Shown here: piece by piece, positions 8,576 to 16,074 of the stretch
How positions within the stretch are numbered: position 1 is the stretch's first letter
Layout of the letters: every line of letters starts with the position of its first letter
Origin: Actinomycetota bacterium
GTDB taxonomy: Bacteria > Actinomycetota > Actinomycetes > Mycobacteriales > HKI-0501
Direction: 5' to 3'
Assembly (NCBI GenBank): GCA_030840805.1
Contig: JAVEDU010000096.1
Coordinates: 1-64,000 of the forward strand
Length of the DNA: 64,000 nucleotides
Notes under the pieces: generated by a model
The model's database searches: none
Told to the model about the DNA's origin: nothing
What the model saw: the letters and a program-made list of their open reading frames with translations, nothing else
Translations under genes and position numbers: made by a program

Positions 8576-9420
8576 GACTGTTCGATGCTGTCCCGCTGGG
8601 CCGACTGGCGGCGTTCCGCACGCTCGTCTACCTGTTCGTGCCGATCGACCTGCTGCTCACCACGAACTGGGTCCTCCAGCACAAGGACGTCCCCGGCGAC
8701 CTCTACCTGCCGCTGCTCCTCGGGCGGGTCCTGCCGCTGCCGACGCCCACGTACGCGCTCACGGTGGGGATCTTCGCCGCCCTGCTGGTCGCCAGCGTGG
8801 TCGCGGCCACCGGCCGGGCGCCGCGCCTGCTCGGGACCGCGGTGTTCCTCCTGTACCTCGAGTGGATGGTCATCGCGATGTCGTACGGGAAGGTGGACCA
8901 CGACCGGTTCGGCTTCCTCGTCGCGCTCGCCGTGCTGCCGACCGTCGGGCGGGCCCGCTGGGGTGACCTCACCCGGTCCGAGGCCGCGGGGTGGGCGCTG
9001 CGGGCGACCCAGTTCGCCGTCGTGGCCACGTACTTCTTCGCGGCCTGGGCCAAGCTCCGGTTCGGCGGGCTGGACTGGCTCACCGGTGCCACGCTCACCC
9101 GCGCCGTGCTGCGCCGGGGAACGTTCCTGTCCGACTGGGTGGTGGACTACCCCGGGCTGCTCGTCGGCTTCCAGTTCTTCATCGTCGCGTTCGAGCTGAC
9201 CTCGCCGGTGGTGCTGTTCCTCGCGTACCGCTGGCAGCAGCGGGCCATCGGCGCGCTCTACGCCTTCCACCTGATGACGTACGCGGCGATCACGATCAGC
9301 TTCCTGCCGCACTGCGTGGCGATGGCGTCGTTCCTGCCGCTGGAGAAGGTCCGGCCGCTGGTGTGGCTCAGCCGGTACCGCGCAGCCGATCCCGCTCCGC
9401 CTGCGGCAGCGCGCACATAG
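8572..9420 (+). CDS. HTTM-domain (VKD carboxylase-like) membrane protein
   Basis: This 282-residue polytopic membrane protein has about seven helices. The pattern resembles the HTTM domain found in vitamin-K-dependent gamma-carboxylases and many bacterial relatives: RTLVYLFVPIDLL at the start, LEWMVIAMSYGKVDHDRFGFLVAL, a central FFAAWAKLRFGGLDWLTG, and FQFFIVAFELTSPVVLFL. The KLRFGG region is the characteristic block. Start is GTG at 8572, coupled to the preceding gene. Its last 53 bases overlap the convergent DCC oxidoreductase gene, a family often found beside HTTM proteins. Confidence 0.82.
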   Translation: MRLFDAVPLGRLAAFRTLVYLFVPIDLLLTTNWVLQHKDVPGDLYLPLLLGRVLPLPTPTYALTVGIFAALLVASVVAATGRAPRLLGTAVFLLYLEWMVIAMSYGKVDHDRFGFLVALAVLPTVGRARWGDLTRSEAAGWALRATQFAVVATYFFAAWAKLRFGGLDWLTGATLTRAVLRRGTFLSDWVVDYPGLLVGFQFFIVAFELTSPVVLFLAYRWQQRAIGALYAFHLMTYAAITISFLPHCVAMASFLPLEKVRPLVWLSRYRAADPAPPAAART

Positions 9421-9751
9421 CCGTACCGCCGGGCAGCCTGTCCCGGTGGCGGGAGATCAGCCGGTACGCCGGCCACGCGGCGGCCAGCACCGGGCGCAGG
9501 AGGAGCAGGCGGCCGAGCACCCGCCAGTAGGAGCCGGCCGAGACGAGCAGGTCCCCGATCGCCTCGGGGCCCGCGGTCGTCCGGGCCCCGACCCACTGGA
9601 CGGCCTCCTCGGCCTCGGCCCGGGTGAGGCCGAGTGCCGCGAGGTCGGCGAACTGCCACGGGACGACCTCCGCGGGCGTCGGGATACGGCGCTCGATGAA
9701 CCGCGCGCAGGTCGAGCAGAACGCGCAGTCACCGTCGAAGACGAAGGTCAT
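9368..9751 (-). CDS. DCC-family thiol-disulphide oxidoreductase (DUF393)
   Basis: This 127-residue protein begins with the family signature FDGDCAFCSTCARF, giving the DCC motif plus a CxxC-like pair. Later it carries the family's SAGSYWRVLGRL and PAYRLISRHRDRL blocks. Members are predicted thioredoxin-fold redox proteins. The coding region overlaps the convergent HTTM gene by 53 bases. Upstream it overlaps the SUFU gene by four bases (ATGA). HTTM and DCC are also fused or adjacent in other bacteria, so a joint membrane redox role is likely but unproven. Confidence 0.88.
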   Translation of the reverse strand: MTFVFDGDCAFCSTCARFIERRIPTPAEVVPWQFADLAALGLTRAEAEEAVQWVGARTTAGPEAIGDLLVSAGSYWRVLGRLLLLRPVLAAAWPAYRLISRHRDRLPGGTAMCALPQAERDRLRGTG

Positions 9752-10221
9752 ACCGGCTCCACGGGCAGGAAGCGGACGACGCCACGATCGGCGCCGAGGT
9801 CGAGGTCGGGCACGGCTTCCGGCTCGCCGACGAGGACCGCCGACGCGGCGGCACCGTCCCAGAGCGGCCGGCCGAGCCGGATCGTCGCGCCGGGCCGCAC
9901 CACCAGGCCCTCCACCGCCGGCGTCGCGGCGAGGACGGCGAGCGACCGCAGCACGGTGTCCCGCGGCGCGTCGGTGCGCAGGAGCAGCTCCGCGCGCGGC
10001 CCCTCGGTGACGTCCGGGGCCACCAGCAGCGGGTCGACCATCGGCCGGCGGGACATGCCCAGCGTCGCGTAGGTGGTGGAACCGTCGTCCGCCGGGCCGA
10101 ACCGCAGCACGTCGATCCGGTCCACGCCGACGAACGACACGGTGGCCCGGCCGGAGTCCGCGCCGAGCGCCGACAGCAGATGTGCCTCCACCGTCACGAG
10201 CAGGTCATCGCCGGGGAGCAT
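9748..10221 (-). CDS. Suppressor-of-fused (SUFU) domain protein
   Basis: This 157-residue protein matches the bacterial SUFU-domain family known from actinobacteria: VDRIDVLRFGP, TYATLGMSRRPM, RAELLLRT, and the C-terminal RFLPV. Bacterial SUFU proteins have no settled function and are often suggested to be immunity proteins or protein-interaction domains. ATG at 10221 lies nine bases after the sucrase-ferredoxin gene, and the stop overlaps the DCC start, so three genes form an operon. Confidence 0.85.
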   Translation of the reverse strand: MLPGDDLLVTVEAHLLSALGADSGRATVSFVGVDRIDVLRFGPADDGSTTYATLGMSRRPMVDPLLVAPDVTEGPRAELLLRTDAPRDTVLRSLAVLAATPAVEGLVVRPGATIRLGRPLWDGAAASAVLVGEPEAVPDLDLGADRGVVRFLPVEPV

Positions 10222-10230
10222 GTGCCGATC

Positions 10231-11232
10231 CTAGGTCGCGGCCACCGCGAGGACGGCGGGCCGGGTCTCCCCGGCCACCTCGGTCAGCCCGACCACCCGG
10301 CGCACCGGCGCGCACGTCGCCTCGGTGGCACGGCAGGTGAGCTGCCGGCGTACCGCGGACTCCCCGTGCTCGACCAGGACCCTGAACCGCCGGTCCCGGA
10401 CGTCGAGCACGACCGCGGTGCACGCGCCGTCCGGCGTGACGTCCCGGGTCGCGAGGTCCGCCGTCCCGCGCGCGTCCAGGTGCATCCGGACGTGGTGCTC
10501 GGCGGCCTGCACGGCGTCCGGCGTACCGGCCCGGCCCCGGAAATGCGGCAGCACGATCTCGCCCCGGGCGTACGCGGCGGCGACCTCGGGTCCGGAGGCG
10601 GGGTCGAGCCGGCCGAAGTACAGACCGTCGGGGAAGCAGACGGCGCTGGCGGCGAACCGGTCCCCACCGAGATGCGTGGTCTCCCACGCGGCGGCGTGGT
10701 CGCGGGCGATGGCCGCGGCGACCGGACGCCCGAACTCTGCGCAGCACGCGTCCCGCCGCCCGTGCGTGCAGACGAGGAACACCGGCCCGGCGACCGTCTC
10801 CCCGAAGCCCGGCCGGCGACCGGCGGCGACCGCGGCGACGTCCAGGGCGGCGAGCTCCGCGAGGTCGGCGATCTCGCGGCCCTCGACCCACGGCCGCTCG
10901 GTGTTCACGACGTAGATCTGGTGGGGGCTGACGCGGCGTCGCCTGGCCGGGCGGCGGATCAGCTGCACCCGGATGCCGGCGGCCTCGGCGCGGGCGAGGA
11001 CCGGGCTGAGCTGCGCGGGCTGGAGCGGCCAGGGGCCGGGGTGCTCGACGAGGAGCCAACGGGTGGTGCCGGCGGGGGCGGTCCCGGCGAGCGGCTCACC
11101 GAGCCGGCGGGCGACGGTGGAGCAGCCGACCCGCCCCGGCGCCCGGGGCGTGGTGTCGTCGGGCGGGGTGTCCCCGGTGACGATGCTGTCGTCGGTGGCG
11201 CAGACGTCGTCCGCAGACGGGCTCGTCAGCAC
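10231..11232 (-). CDS. Sucrase/ferredoxin-like protein
   Basis: This 333-residue member of the sucrase/ferredoxin-like family has a thioredoxin-fold [2Fe-2S] type. It shows CSTVARRLGEPLAGTA at the N-terminus, WLLVEHPGPWP, and the cluster motif VCTHGRRDACCAEFGRPVA followed by TTHLGGDRFAA. Enzymatic activity is unproven despite the name. Two tandem GTG codons could start it (11235 and 11232). The second is seven bases from a GAGGAGG site and was chosen. It is the first gene of the SUFU-DCC operon and is divergent from the LexA-boxed radical SAM gene. Confidence 0.88.
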   Translation of the reverse strand: MLTSPSADDVCATDDSIVTGDTPPDDTTPRAPGRVGCSTVARRLGEPLAGTAPAGTTRWLLVEHPGPWPLQPAQLSPVLARAEAAGIRVQLIRRPARRRRVSPHQIYVVNTERPWVEGREIADLAELAALDVAAVAAGRRPGFGETVAGPVFLVCTHGRRDACCAEFGRPVAAAIARDHAAAWETTHLGGDRFAASAVCFPDGLYFGRLDPASGPEVAAAYARGEIVLPHFRGRAGTPDAVQAAEHHVRMHLDARGTADLATRDVTPDGACTAVVLDVRDRRFRVLVEHGESAVRRQLTCRATEATCAPVRRVVGLTEVAGETRPAVLAVAAT

Positions 11233-11350
11233 CACGCGACCTCCTCGACGCCGGGAGGGGAGCCTAACCCACACGACGGTGCCGGGGAGGTCGAGCCGAT
11301 CCCCCGCCCGGCCGTGGACCACCTCCCCACGTGCGGAGATGGACATCCGA

Positions 11351-11366
11351 TCGAACATGTGTTCGA
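11351..11366 (+). promoter_or_regulatory. LexA (SOS) box
   Basis: TCGAACATGTGTTCGA is a perfect match to the LexA box of mycobacteria and relatives (TCGAAC, four bases, GTTCGA). It lies 34 bases upstream of the radical SAM start at 11401, within the divergent intergenic region. It therefore probably puts the radical SAM gene under DNA-damage control. Confidence 0.85.
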
Positions 11367-11400
11367 CTGTTTCCGACCTTGGCGGACGGAGGTGACCGGC

Positions 11401-12441
11401 ATGCGGTGGGACGCCCAGCGGCTCGACGCCGACCCCGGCGAGGACGCGGCCCCGGCCCTGCCGATGCCGATCCGCGGGGCATTCGAGCGTACGTTCGACA
11501 CCCCGGAGTTCCGCGGCGTGACGTTCTACGAGATCCGCGCGAAGTCGGTGCTCAACCGGGTGCCGGAGGCCTCGCAGGTCCCGTTCCGGTGGACGGTGAA
11601 CCCGTACCGCGGCTGCACCCACGCCTGCACCTACTGCTTCGCCCGGAAGACCCACACCTACCTCGACCTCGACGCCGGCCTGGACTTCGACAGCCGCATC
11701 GTCGTCAAGACCAACGCGGCCGAGGTGCTCCGGCGGGAGCTCACCTCCCAGCGCTGGGTGCGCGAGCACGTCGCGATGGGGACGAACGTCGACTGCTACC
11801 AGCGGGCCGAGGGCCGGTACGCCCTCATGCCGGGGATCATCGGGGCCCTGCGGGACGCCGGTACGCCGTTCTCGATCCTGACCAAGGGGACGCTGGTGCT
11901 GCGCGACCTGCCGCTGCTCACGGCCGCCGCGGGCGAGGCGGGCTTCAGCGCGAACGTGTCGGTCGGCGCCCTCGACCGGGCGCTGTGGCGCACCGTGGAG
12001 GCCGGGACCCCGAGCCCCCAGGCGCGGCTCCGGGTCGTCTCCACGTTCGCCGAGGCGGGTATCCGGTGCGGGGTCCTGATGGCGCCGGTCCTGCCGTACC
12101 TGTCCGACGGCGAGGAGGCCGTGGACGCGACGGTGGCGGCCGTCGCCGCCGCGGGCGCCACCCACGTCACCGGGATCACGCTGCACCTGCGCCCGGGCGC
12201 GAGGGAGTGGTTCATGACGTGGCTGGCGCGCGAGCATCCCGAGCTGGTCGGCCCGTACCGGCGCCTGTACGGGCGTGGCGCGTACGCCCCCGAGGAGTAC
12301 CGCCGCGAGGTGTCCGCCCGGATCACGGCCGCGGCCCGGCGGCACGGCCTCGACCGGCGCGACGCGGCGAACGGGCGGTGGATCGAGCCGGCCGGGGCCC
12401 CCGCCCAGCCCGCGCCGCCGGCCCAGCTCAGCCTGCTCTGA
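11401..12441 (+). CDS. Rv2578c-family radical SAM protein (SplB-like)
   Basis: This 346-residue radical SAM protein has the cluster motif in NPYRGCTHACTYCFAR (C-x3-C-x2-C) and the Rv2578c-family signature GTNVDCYQRAEGRY. Relatives are described as similar to spore photoproduct lyase, but the reaction is not established. ATG at 11401 follows a GGAGGTGA site. A perfect LexA box just upstream suggests induction by DNA damage. I recall the mycobacterial gene as LexA-linked too, which agrees. The C-terminus is proline- and alanine-rich and dispensable-looking. Confidence 0.9.
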   Translation: MRWDAQRLDADPGEDAAPALPMPIRGAFERTFDTPEFRGVTFYEIRAKSVLNRVPEASQVPFRWTVNPYRGCTHACTYCFARKTHTYLDLDAGLDFDSRIVVKTNAAEVLRRELTSQRWVREHVAMGTNVDCYQRAEGRYALMPGIIGALRDAGTPFSILTKGTLVLRDLPLLTAAAGEAGFSANVSVGALDRALWRTVEAGTPSPQARLRVVSTFAEAGIRCGVLMAPVLPYLSDGEEAVDATVAAVAAAGATHVTGITLHLRPGAREWFMTWLAREHPELVGPYRRLYGRGAYAPEEYRREVSARITAAARRHGLDRRDAANGRWIEPAGAPAQPAPPAQLSLL

Positions 12442-12715
12442 ACGGCCACCGGTGCCGCCGCGGTGTCGTGAACGGCGCGTCGTCCATCGGCTCGTCGACC
12501 GAGTTCTCCGCGGCGGCCTCCGCACGGGCCGAGGCCGCTCCGCGGCGAGCACACGCGGTCCGGCCGCCGTACCCGGCCCCGCACGGTGGACGGCGCCCCA
12601 CCCCGCCAGACCGGCGAACCGCGGCGGCCGCGGCCGGGAGCACACCCGGGTGTGGCGGGGGAACCGCCGCGACCAGACGTTCTCGCCGACCCGGGGAGAA
12701 CCCGGAAAAGTTCAC
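12442..12715. other. Intergenic region, no confident gene
   Basis: This is the gap between the radical SAM gene and the terminator of the acyl-CoA dehydrogenase gene. A minus-strand frame at 12428-12715 (GTG start) is open for 95 codons but is rich in Arg, Ala and Pro, has no ribosome site, and starts directly behind a terminator. It is more likely a GC-driven frame than a gene. Confidence 0.5.
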
Positions 12716-12748
12716 GCGCCGGCTGCCGGGTCGATCGGCAGCCGGCGC
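12716..12748 (-). terminator. Hairpin terminator of the acyl-CoA dehydrogenase gene
   Basis: A perfect 12-base-pair stem (GCGCCGGCTGCC at 12716-12727 pairing with 12737-12748) with a nine-base loop lies 42 bases beyond the stop codon on the minus strand. It is followed within about six bases by a TTTT run. A strong intrinsic terminator is likely. Confidence 0.8.
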
Positions 12749-12761
12749 GGAGTCCGGGGTG

Positions 12762-12783
12762 CGGCGGGCGCAGGCGCCCGCCG
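12762..12783 (-). terminator. Second GC hairpin after the acyl-CoA dehydrogenase stop
   Basis: A perfect 10-base-pair stem (CGGCGGGCGC at 12762-12771 with 12774-12783) and a two-base gap lie seven bases after the stop. It has no T run of its own, so it probably works with the larger hairpin at 12716 or stabilises the mRNA 3' end. Confidence 0.6.
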
Positions 12784-12790
12784 CCGGGGT

Positions 12791-13987
12791 TCAGCGGGGC
12801 AGCTTGTACTCCTTGAGCAGCCCACGGCTGATGATGGTCTTCTGGATCTCGCTGGTGCCCTCGCCGATGAGCAGGAACGGCGCCTCACGCATGAGCCGCT
12901 CGATCTCGTACTCCTTGGAGTACCCGTAGCCACCGTGGATCCGGAACGCGTCCTGGGTGACCTCGGCGCAGAACTCGCTGGCGATGAGCTTCGCCATGCC
13001 GGCGGCGACGTCGTTGCGCTCGCCGGAGTCCTTCAGCCGCGCCGCGTTGGTCATCATCAGGTGCGCGGCCTCGACCTTGGTCGCCATCTCGGCGAGCTTG
13101 AACGCGATGGCCTGGTGCTCGGCGATCTTCTTGCCGAACGTCTCCCGCTGCTGCGCGTACTGCACCGCCAGCTCGAACGCGCGGATCGCGATGCCGCAGG
13201 CGCGGGCCGCGACGTTGACGCGGCCGACCTCGACGCCGTCCATCATCTGGTAGAAGCCCTTGCCGGGCTCCCCGCCGAGGATGCTGTCCTTGGAGATCCG
13301 GTAGCCGTCGAACACCGCCTCGGTGCTGTCGACGCCCTTGTAGCCCATCTTCTGGATCTTCCCGGGGATGGTGAGACCCGGGGAGACCTCGCCGAAGCCG
13401 GGCTCCTTCTCGACGAGGAACGTCGTCAGGTTCTTGTACGGCGACTCGGCGCCCTCGTCGGTCTTGACGAGCACCGCGATGAGCGTGGAGGACCCGCCGT
13501 TCGTCAGCCACATCTTCTGGCCGTCGATGACGTAGTCGTCGCCGTCCTTCTTGGCCTTCGTGCTGATCGCCGCGACGTCGGAGCCGAGGCCCGGCTCGCT
13601 CATCGAGAACGCGCCGCGCACCTCACCGGTCGCCATCTTCGGCAGGAGGCGCTTCTTCTGCTCCTCGGTGCCGTGCTGGGCCAGCATGTACGCCACGATG
13701 AAGTGGGTGTTGATCACGCCGGAGACGCTCATCCAGCCGCGGGCGATCTCCTCGACCACCAGCGCGTAGGTGAGCAGCGACTCCCCGAGACCGCCGTACT
13801 CCTCCGGGATGGTGAGGCCGAAGAGCCCCATCTCCTTCATCTGGTCGACGATCTCCTGCGGGTACTCGTCGGCGTGCTCGAGTTCCTGCGCGGTGGGGAT
13901 CACCTTCTTGTCCACGAAACTCCGAACCGTGGACAGGATCTCCTGCTGAATGTCGGTCAGACCGTGGGTCTGCGCGAGCCGGGCCAT
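12791..13987 (-). CDS. Acyl-CoA dehydrogenase, probable methylsuccinyl-CoA dehydrogenase
   Basis: This 398-residue flavoprotein of the acyl-CoA dehydrogenase family shows GAFSMSEPGLGSD, KMWLTNGG and the C-terminal IHGGYGYSKEYEIERLMREA. Overall it closely resembles the Streptomyces enzyme I associate with methylsuccinyl-CoA oxidation in the ethylmalonyl-CoA pathway. ATG at 13987 matches the family start MARLAQT; an ATG six codons upstream is less likely. It is transcribed alone and ends in two hairpins. If the assignment is right it makes mesaconyl-CoA, the substrate of the MaoC protein at 7075. General short- or branched-chain acyl-CoA oxidation is the alternative. Confidence 0.88.
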   Translation of the reverse strand: MARLAQTHGLTDIQQEILSTVRSFVDKKVIPTAQELEHADEYPQEIVDQMKEMGLFGLTIPEEYGGLGESLLTYALVVEEIARGWMSVSGVINTHFIVAYMLAQHGTEEQKKRLLPKMATGEVRGAFSMSEPGLGSDVAAISTKAKKDGDDYVIDGQKMWLTNGGSSTLIAVLVKTDEGAESPYKNLTTFLVEKEPGFGEVSPGLTIPGKIQKMGYKGVDSTEAVFDGYRISKDSILGGEPGKGFYQMMDGVEVGRVNVAARACGIAIRAFELAVQYAQQRETFGKKIAEHQAIAFKLAEMATKVEAAHLMMTNAARLKDSGERNDVAAGMAKLIASEFCAEVTQDAFRIHGGYGYSKEYEIERLMREAPFLLIGEGTSEIQKTIISRGLLKEYKLPR

Positions 13988-14056
13988 CTGTCGCTCCCGT
14001 TGCACCTCGGGGACACCGGCGTTGCCGGCGAGTTCTCGTTACCGACGAGTATTCCG

Positions 14057-14074
14057 CCACGGACGCCTCCGTGG
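14057..14074. promoter_or_regulatory. Possible operator palindrome before the dehydrogenase gene
   Basis: CCACGGA, CGCC and TCCGTGG form a seven-base inverted repeat 69 bases upstream of the dehydrogenase start. The ten bases CCACGGACGC also occur in front of the MaoC gene at 7627-7636. It may be a regulator site or part of a promoter; a small hairpin is the null explanation. Confidence 0.35.
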
Positions 14075-14175
14075 TAAGTCGAACCCTGTGAGAGAGGTCA
14101 CCGCGTACGGTTCAGCGCCTCCGCGGTACGTCCTACGCTGGCTCCACGTGTCCGGCCGAGACCCGCGAGGCGACC

Positions 14176-14556
14176 ATGACGTATCCGCCCGGCCCACCCG
14201 CCCCGCCGACCCCCGCCGGTGACCCCGGCGCCCCGCCGTGGCAGCGCGGCACGAACGTCCTCTCGGTGGTCAGCCTGGTGCTGTCCCTCCTCTCGTTCTG
14301 CGTCCTGCCGGTGGTCGGGGCCGTCGCCGGCATCATCACCGGCCATGTCGCGAGGCGGCAGATCCGCGAGACCGGAGAGGAGGGCGCCGGGCTCGCCACG
14401 GCGGGCATCGTGGTGGGGTGGGTCCACCTCGCGCTGGTCGGACTCGCCGCGGCGGCGGCGATCGCGCTGACGATCGCCGGGGCGGCGTTCCTGGAGAGCC
14501 ACCCGGGCGTGACACCGTCGGCGCCGCTGCCCTCGCCGACGGCCCTGCCGAGCTGA
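14176..14556 (+). CDS. DUF4190 membrane protein
   Basis: This 126-residue protein has a short proline-rich cytoplasmic N-terminus (MTYPPGPPAPPTP) and two membrane helices. The helices frame the DUF4190 signature GIITGHVARRQIRETGEEGAGLATAGIVVGW. The function is unknown. A second member of the same family lies at 15490, separated only by a convergent SDR gene, suggesting a local duplication. Upstream there is a TACGCT box at about 14132. Confidence 0.85.
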   Translation: MTYPPGPPAPPTPAGDPGAPPWQRGTNVLSVVSLVLSLLSFCVLPVVGAVAGIITGHVARRQIRETGEEGAGLATAGIVVGWVHLALVGLAAAAAIALTIAGAAFLESHPGVTPSAPLPSPTALPS

Positions 14557-14563
14557 CCGAGCC

Positions 14564-15334
14564 TCAGCCGCGCGCCTCCATGACGCTGTTCCCGCCATCG
14601 ACCACGAGCATCTGCCCCGTCACATAGGACGCGCCGGGCGACACGAGGAACGCCACGGCCGCCGCCACCTCGTCGGGGCTGCCGGGGCGGCCGACGGGCG
14701 TGTTCAGGCCGTACTGCAGTTCGGTGGTCGTCGAGGACCCGGTCCGGATCCACCCGGGAGCGACCGCGTTCACCGTGACGCCGTCCGCGACGACCTCCAT
14801 CGCGAGCGCGCGGGTGAGCCCGACCAGCCCCGCCTTCCCGGCGGCGTACCCGGCCTGGGCCGGCATCGCGTTCACCGGCCCGGTGGTGGCCGCGATGTTC
14901 ACGACCCGGCCCCAGCCCCGCTCCGACATCGACCCGACGAAGGCGCGGGAGGTGAGGAACGCGGTCGTCAGGTTCCGGTCGATCTCGGTGCGCCAGTCGG
15001 AGTCGGACAGCTGGGACACCGGCCGCAGCACGCCGGGGCTGGCGACAGACGCCATCCCGGCGTTGTTCACGACCACGTCCACGTCCCCGAGGCTGTCCCG
15101 GATCCCGTCGGCCAGCGCCTCGACCTCGGCACCGTCGGTCAGGTCGGCGACGAATCCGGTGACGCCCAACTCGGCGGCCCGGTCGTGGATCCGCTTGGTC
15201 GTCGAGACGATCGCCACCTGCGCGCCCATCGCCGAGATCCGGCGCGCGATGGCGTAGCCGATCCCGTCCGGGCTGCCGGCGCCGGTCACCAGCGCGACCC
15301 GCCCGTCGAGCTGCTCCCCGGAAATCTGCGTCAT
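14564..15334 (-). CDS. SDR family oxidoreductase (FabG-like)
   Basis: This 256-residue short-chain dehydrogenase has the NNAGMAS motif, catalytic Ser/Tyr/Lys in [10 protein letters not shown]...[10 protein letters not shown], the APGWIRTGS block, and the C-terminal [14 protein letters not shown] typical of FabG-like enzymes. The nucleotide-binding glycine motif is lengthened to [10 protein letters not shown] by two residues compared with TGxxxGxG. The usual catalytic serine position reads as Ala-Thr-Thr, so activity depends on a threonine or is altered. The substrate is unknown. It converges on the DUF4190 gene with a seven-base gap. Confidence 0.85.
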   Translation of the reverse strand: MTQISGEQLDGRVALVTGAGSPDGIGYAIARRISAMGAQVAIVSTTKRIHDRAAELGVTGFVADLTDGAEVEALADGIRDSLGDVDVVVNNAGMASVASPGVLRPVSQLSDSDWRTEIDRNLTTAFLTSRAFVGSMSERGWGRVVNIAATTGPVNAMPAQAGYAAGKAGLVGLTRALAMEVVADGVTVNAVAPGWIRTGSSTTTELQYGLNTPVGRPGSPDEVAAAVAFLVSPGASYVTGQMLVVDGGNSVMEARG

Positions 15335-15489
15335 GCTCGGTCCCCTCGTTCGCCGCGCTCCGGACGGATCGCCCGGGACGGTGGGTCCCCAGTGTGCTGT
15401 GCGGGGCCCCTCGTTGTCCGGTTGTGGCGTTCGGCGCGTCGCCGCGTCGCGGTGACGTACCCTCGGCTCGGCCGACGACGAGGACGGGT

Positions 15490-16005
15490 ATGAGCAACGA
15501 CGACTACTTCGCACAGCGACCCGCGGGGGACGGCAGCCAGCCGCCGCCCCCCGCCGGGCAGCCCGGCCCGTACACGGCGCCCGCCGCACCCGCCGTCCCG
15601 CTGTACGGCGCGCCCGCGCCCGAGTACGGCGCCCAGACGCCGGACGCCCAGCAGCCGGGCTACGCGTACCCCGCGTACGGCACCCCGCAGTACGGCACCC
15701 CGCAGCCGGGGTACGGCAATCCCGGCTACGGCTACCCCTACACGGCCCGCAAGACCAACGGCCTCGCCATCGCCTCGATGATCGTGTCGCTCGTGTCCCT
15801 GGCGACCTGCCCGCCGCTGCTGGGCCTGGTCGGCGCGATCATGGGGCACGTCGCCCGCCGGCAGGTCACCCAGCGGAACGAGGACGGTGCCGGGATGGCG
15901 CTCGCCGGCATCATCATCGGCTGGATCGTCGTGGCGCTCAGCGCCGTGATTCTGCTGATCTTCATCGCGGCGGCACCGTGGTCGGGCGGCTACAACACCT
16001 ACTGA
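15490..16005 (+). CDS. DUF4190 membrane protein with Pro/Gly/Tyr-rich head
   Basis: This 171-residue protein has a long low-complexity cytoplasmic head (residues 1-90) of Pro, Gly, Tyr and Ala repeats such as [21 protein letters not shown]. Two membrane helices with the DUF4190 core [29 protein letters not shown] follow. Such heads occur on many actinobacterial membrane proteins. It is a paralogue of the protein at 14176. The gene ends at a perfect 48-base palindrome. Confidence 0.85.
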   Translation: MSNDDYFAQRPAGDGSQPPPPAGQPGPYTAPAAPAVPLYGAPAPEYGAQTPDAQQPGYAYPAYGTPQYGTPQPGYGNPGYGYPYTARKTNGLAIASMIVSLVSLATCPPLLGLVGAIMGHVARRQVTQRNEDGAGMALAGIIIGWIVVALSAVILLIFIAAAPWSGGYNTY

Positions 16006-16018
16006 CGCCCGCCCGTAC

Positions 16019-16066
16019 CACGACAGAACCGCCGCCCCGGAGCTCCGGGGCGGCGGTTCTGTCGTG
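16019..16066. terminator. Perfect 48-base palindrome, bidirectional terminator
   Basis: The left arm 16019-16042 (CACGACAGAACCGCCGCC then CCGGAG) is exactly complementary to 16043-16066, a 24-base-pair stem with no loop bases. It lies between the convergent DUF4190 and CoA-ester lyase stops, so it would terminate both. No long T run is present. Confidence 0.85.
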
Positions 16067-16074
16067 TGCGGAGA

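Noticed and set aside
9748-10221. SUFU protein as part of a contact-dependent toxin-immunity system
   Set aside because: No polymorphic toxin gene is adjacent; the gene is embedded in a conserved operon with DCC and sucrase-ferredoxin genes.
12428-12715. A 95-codon minus-strand frame behind the dehydrogenase terminator
   Set aside because: Arg/Ala/Pro-rich, no ribosome site, starts right after a strong terminator and overlaps the radical SAM stop.
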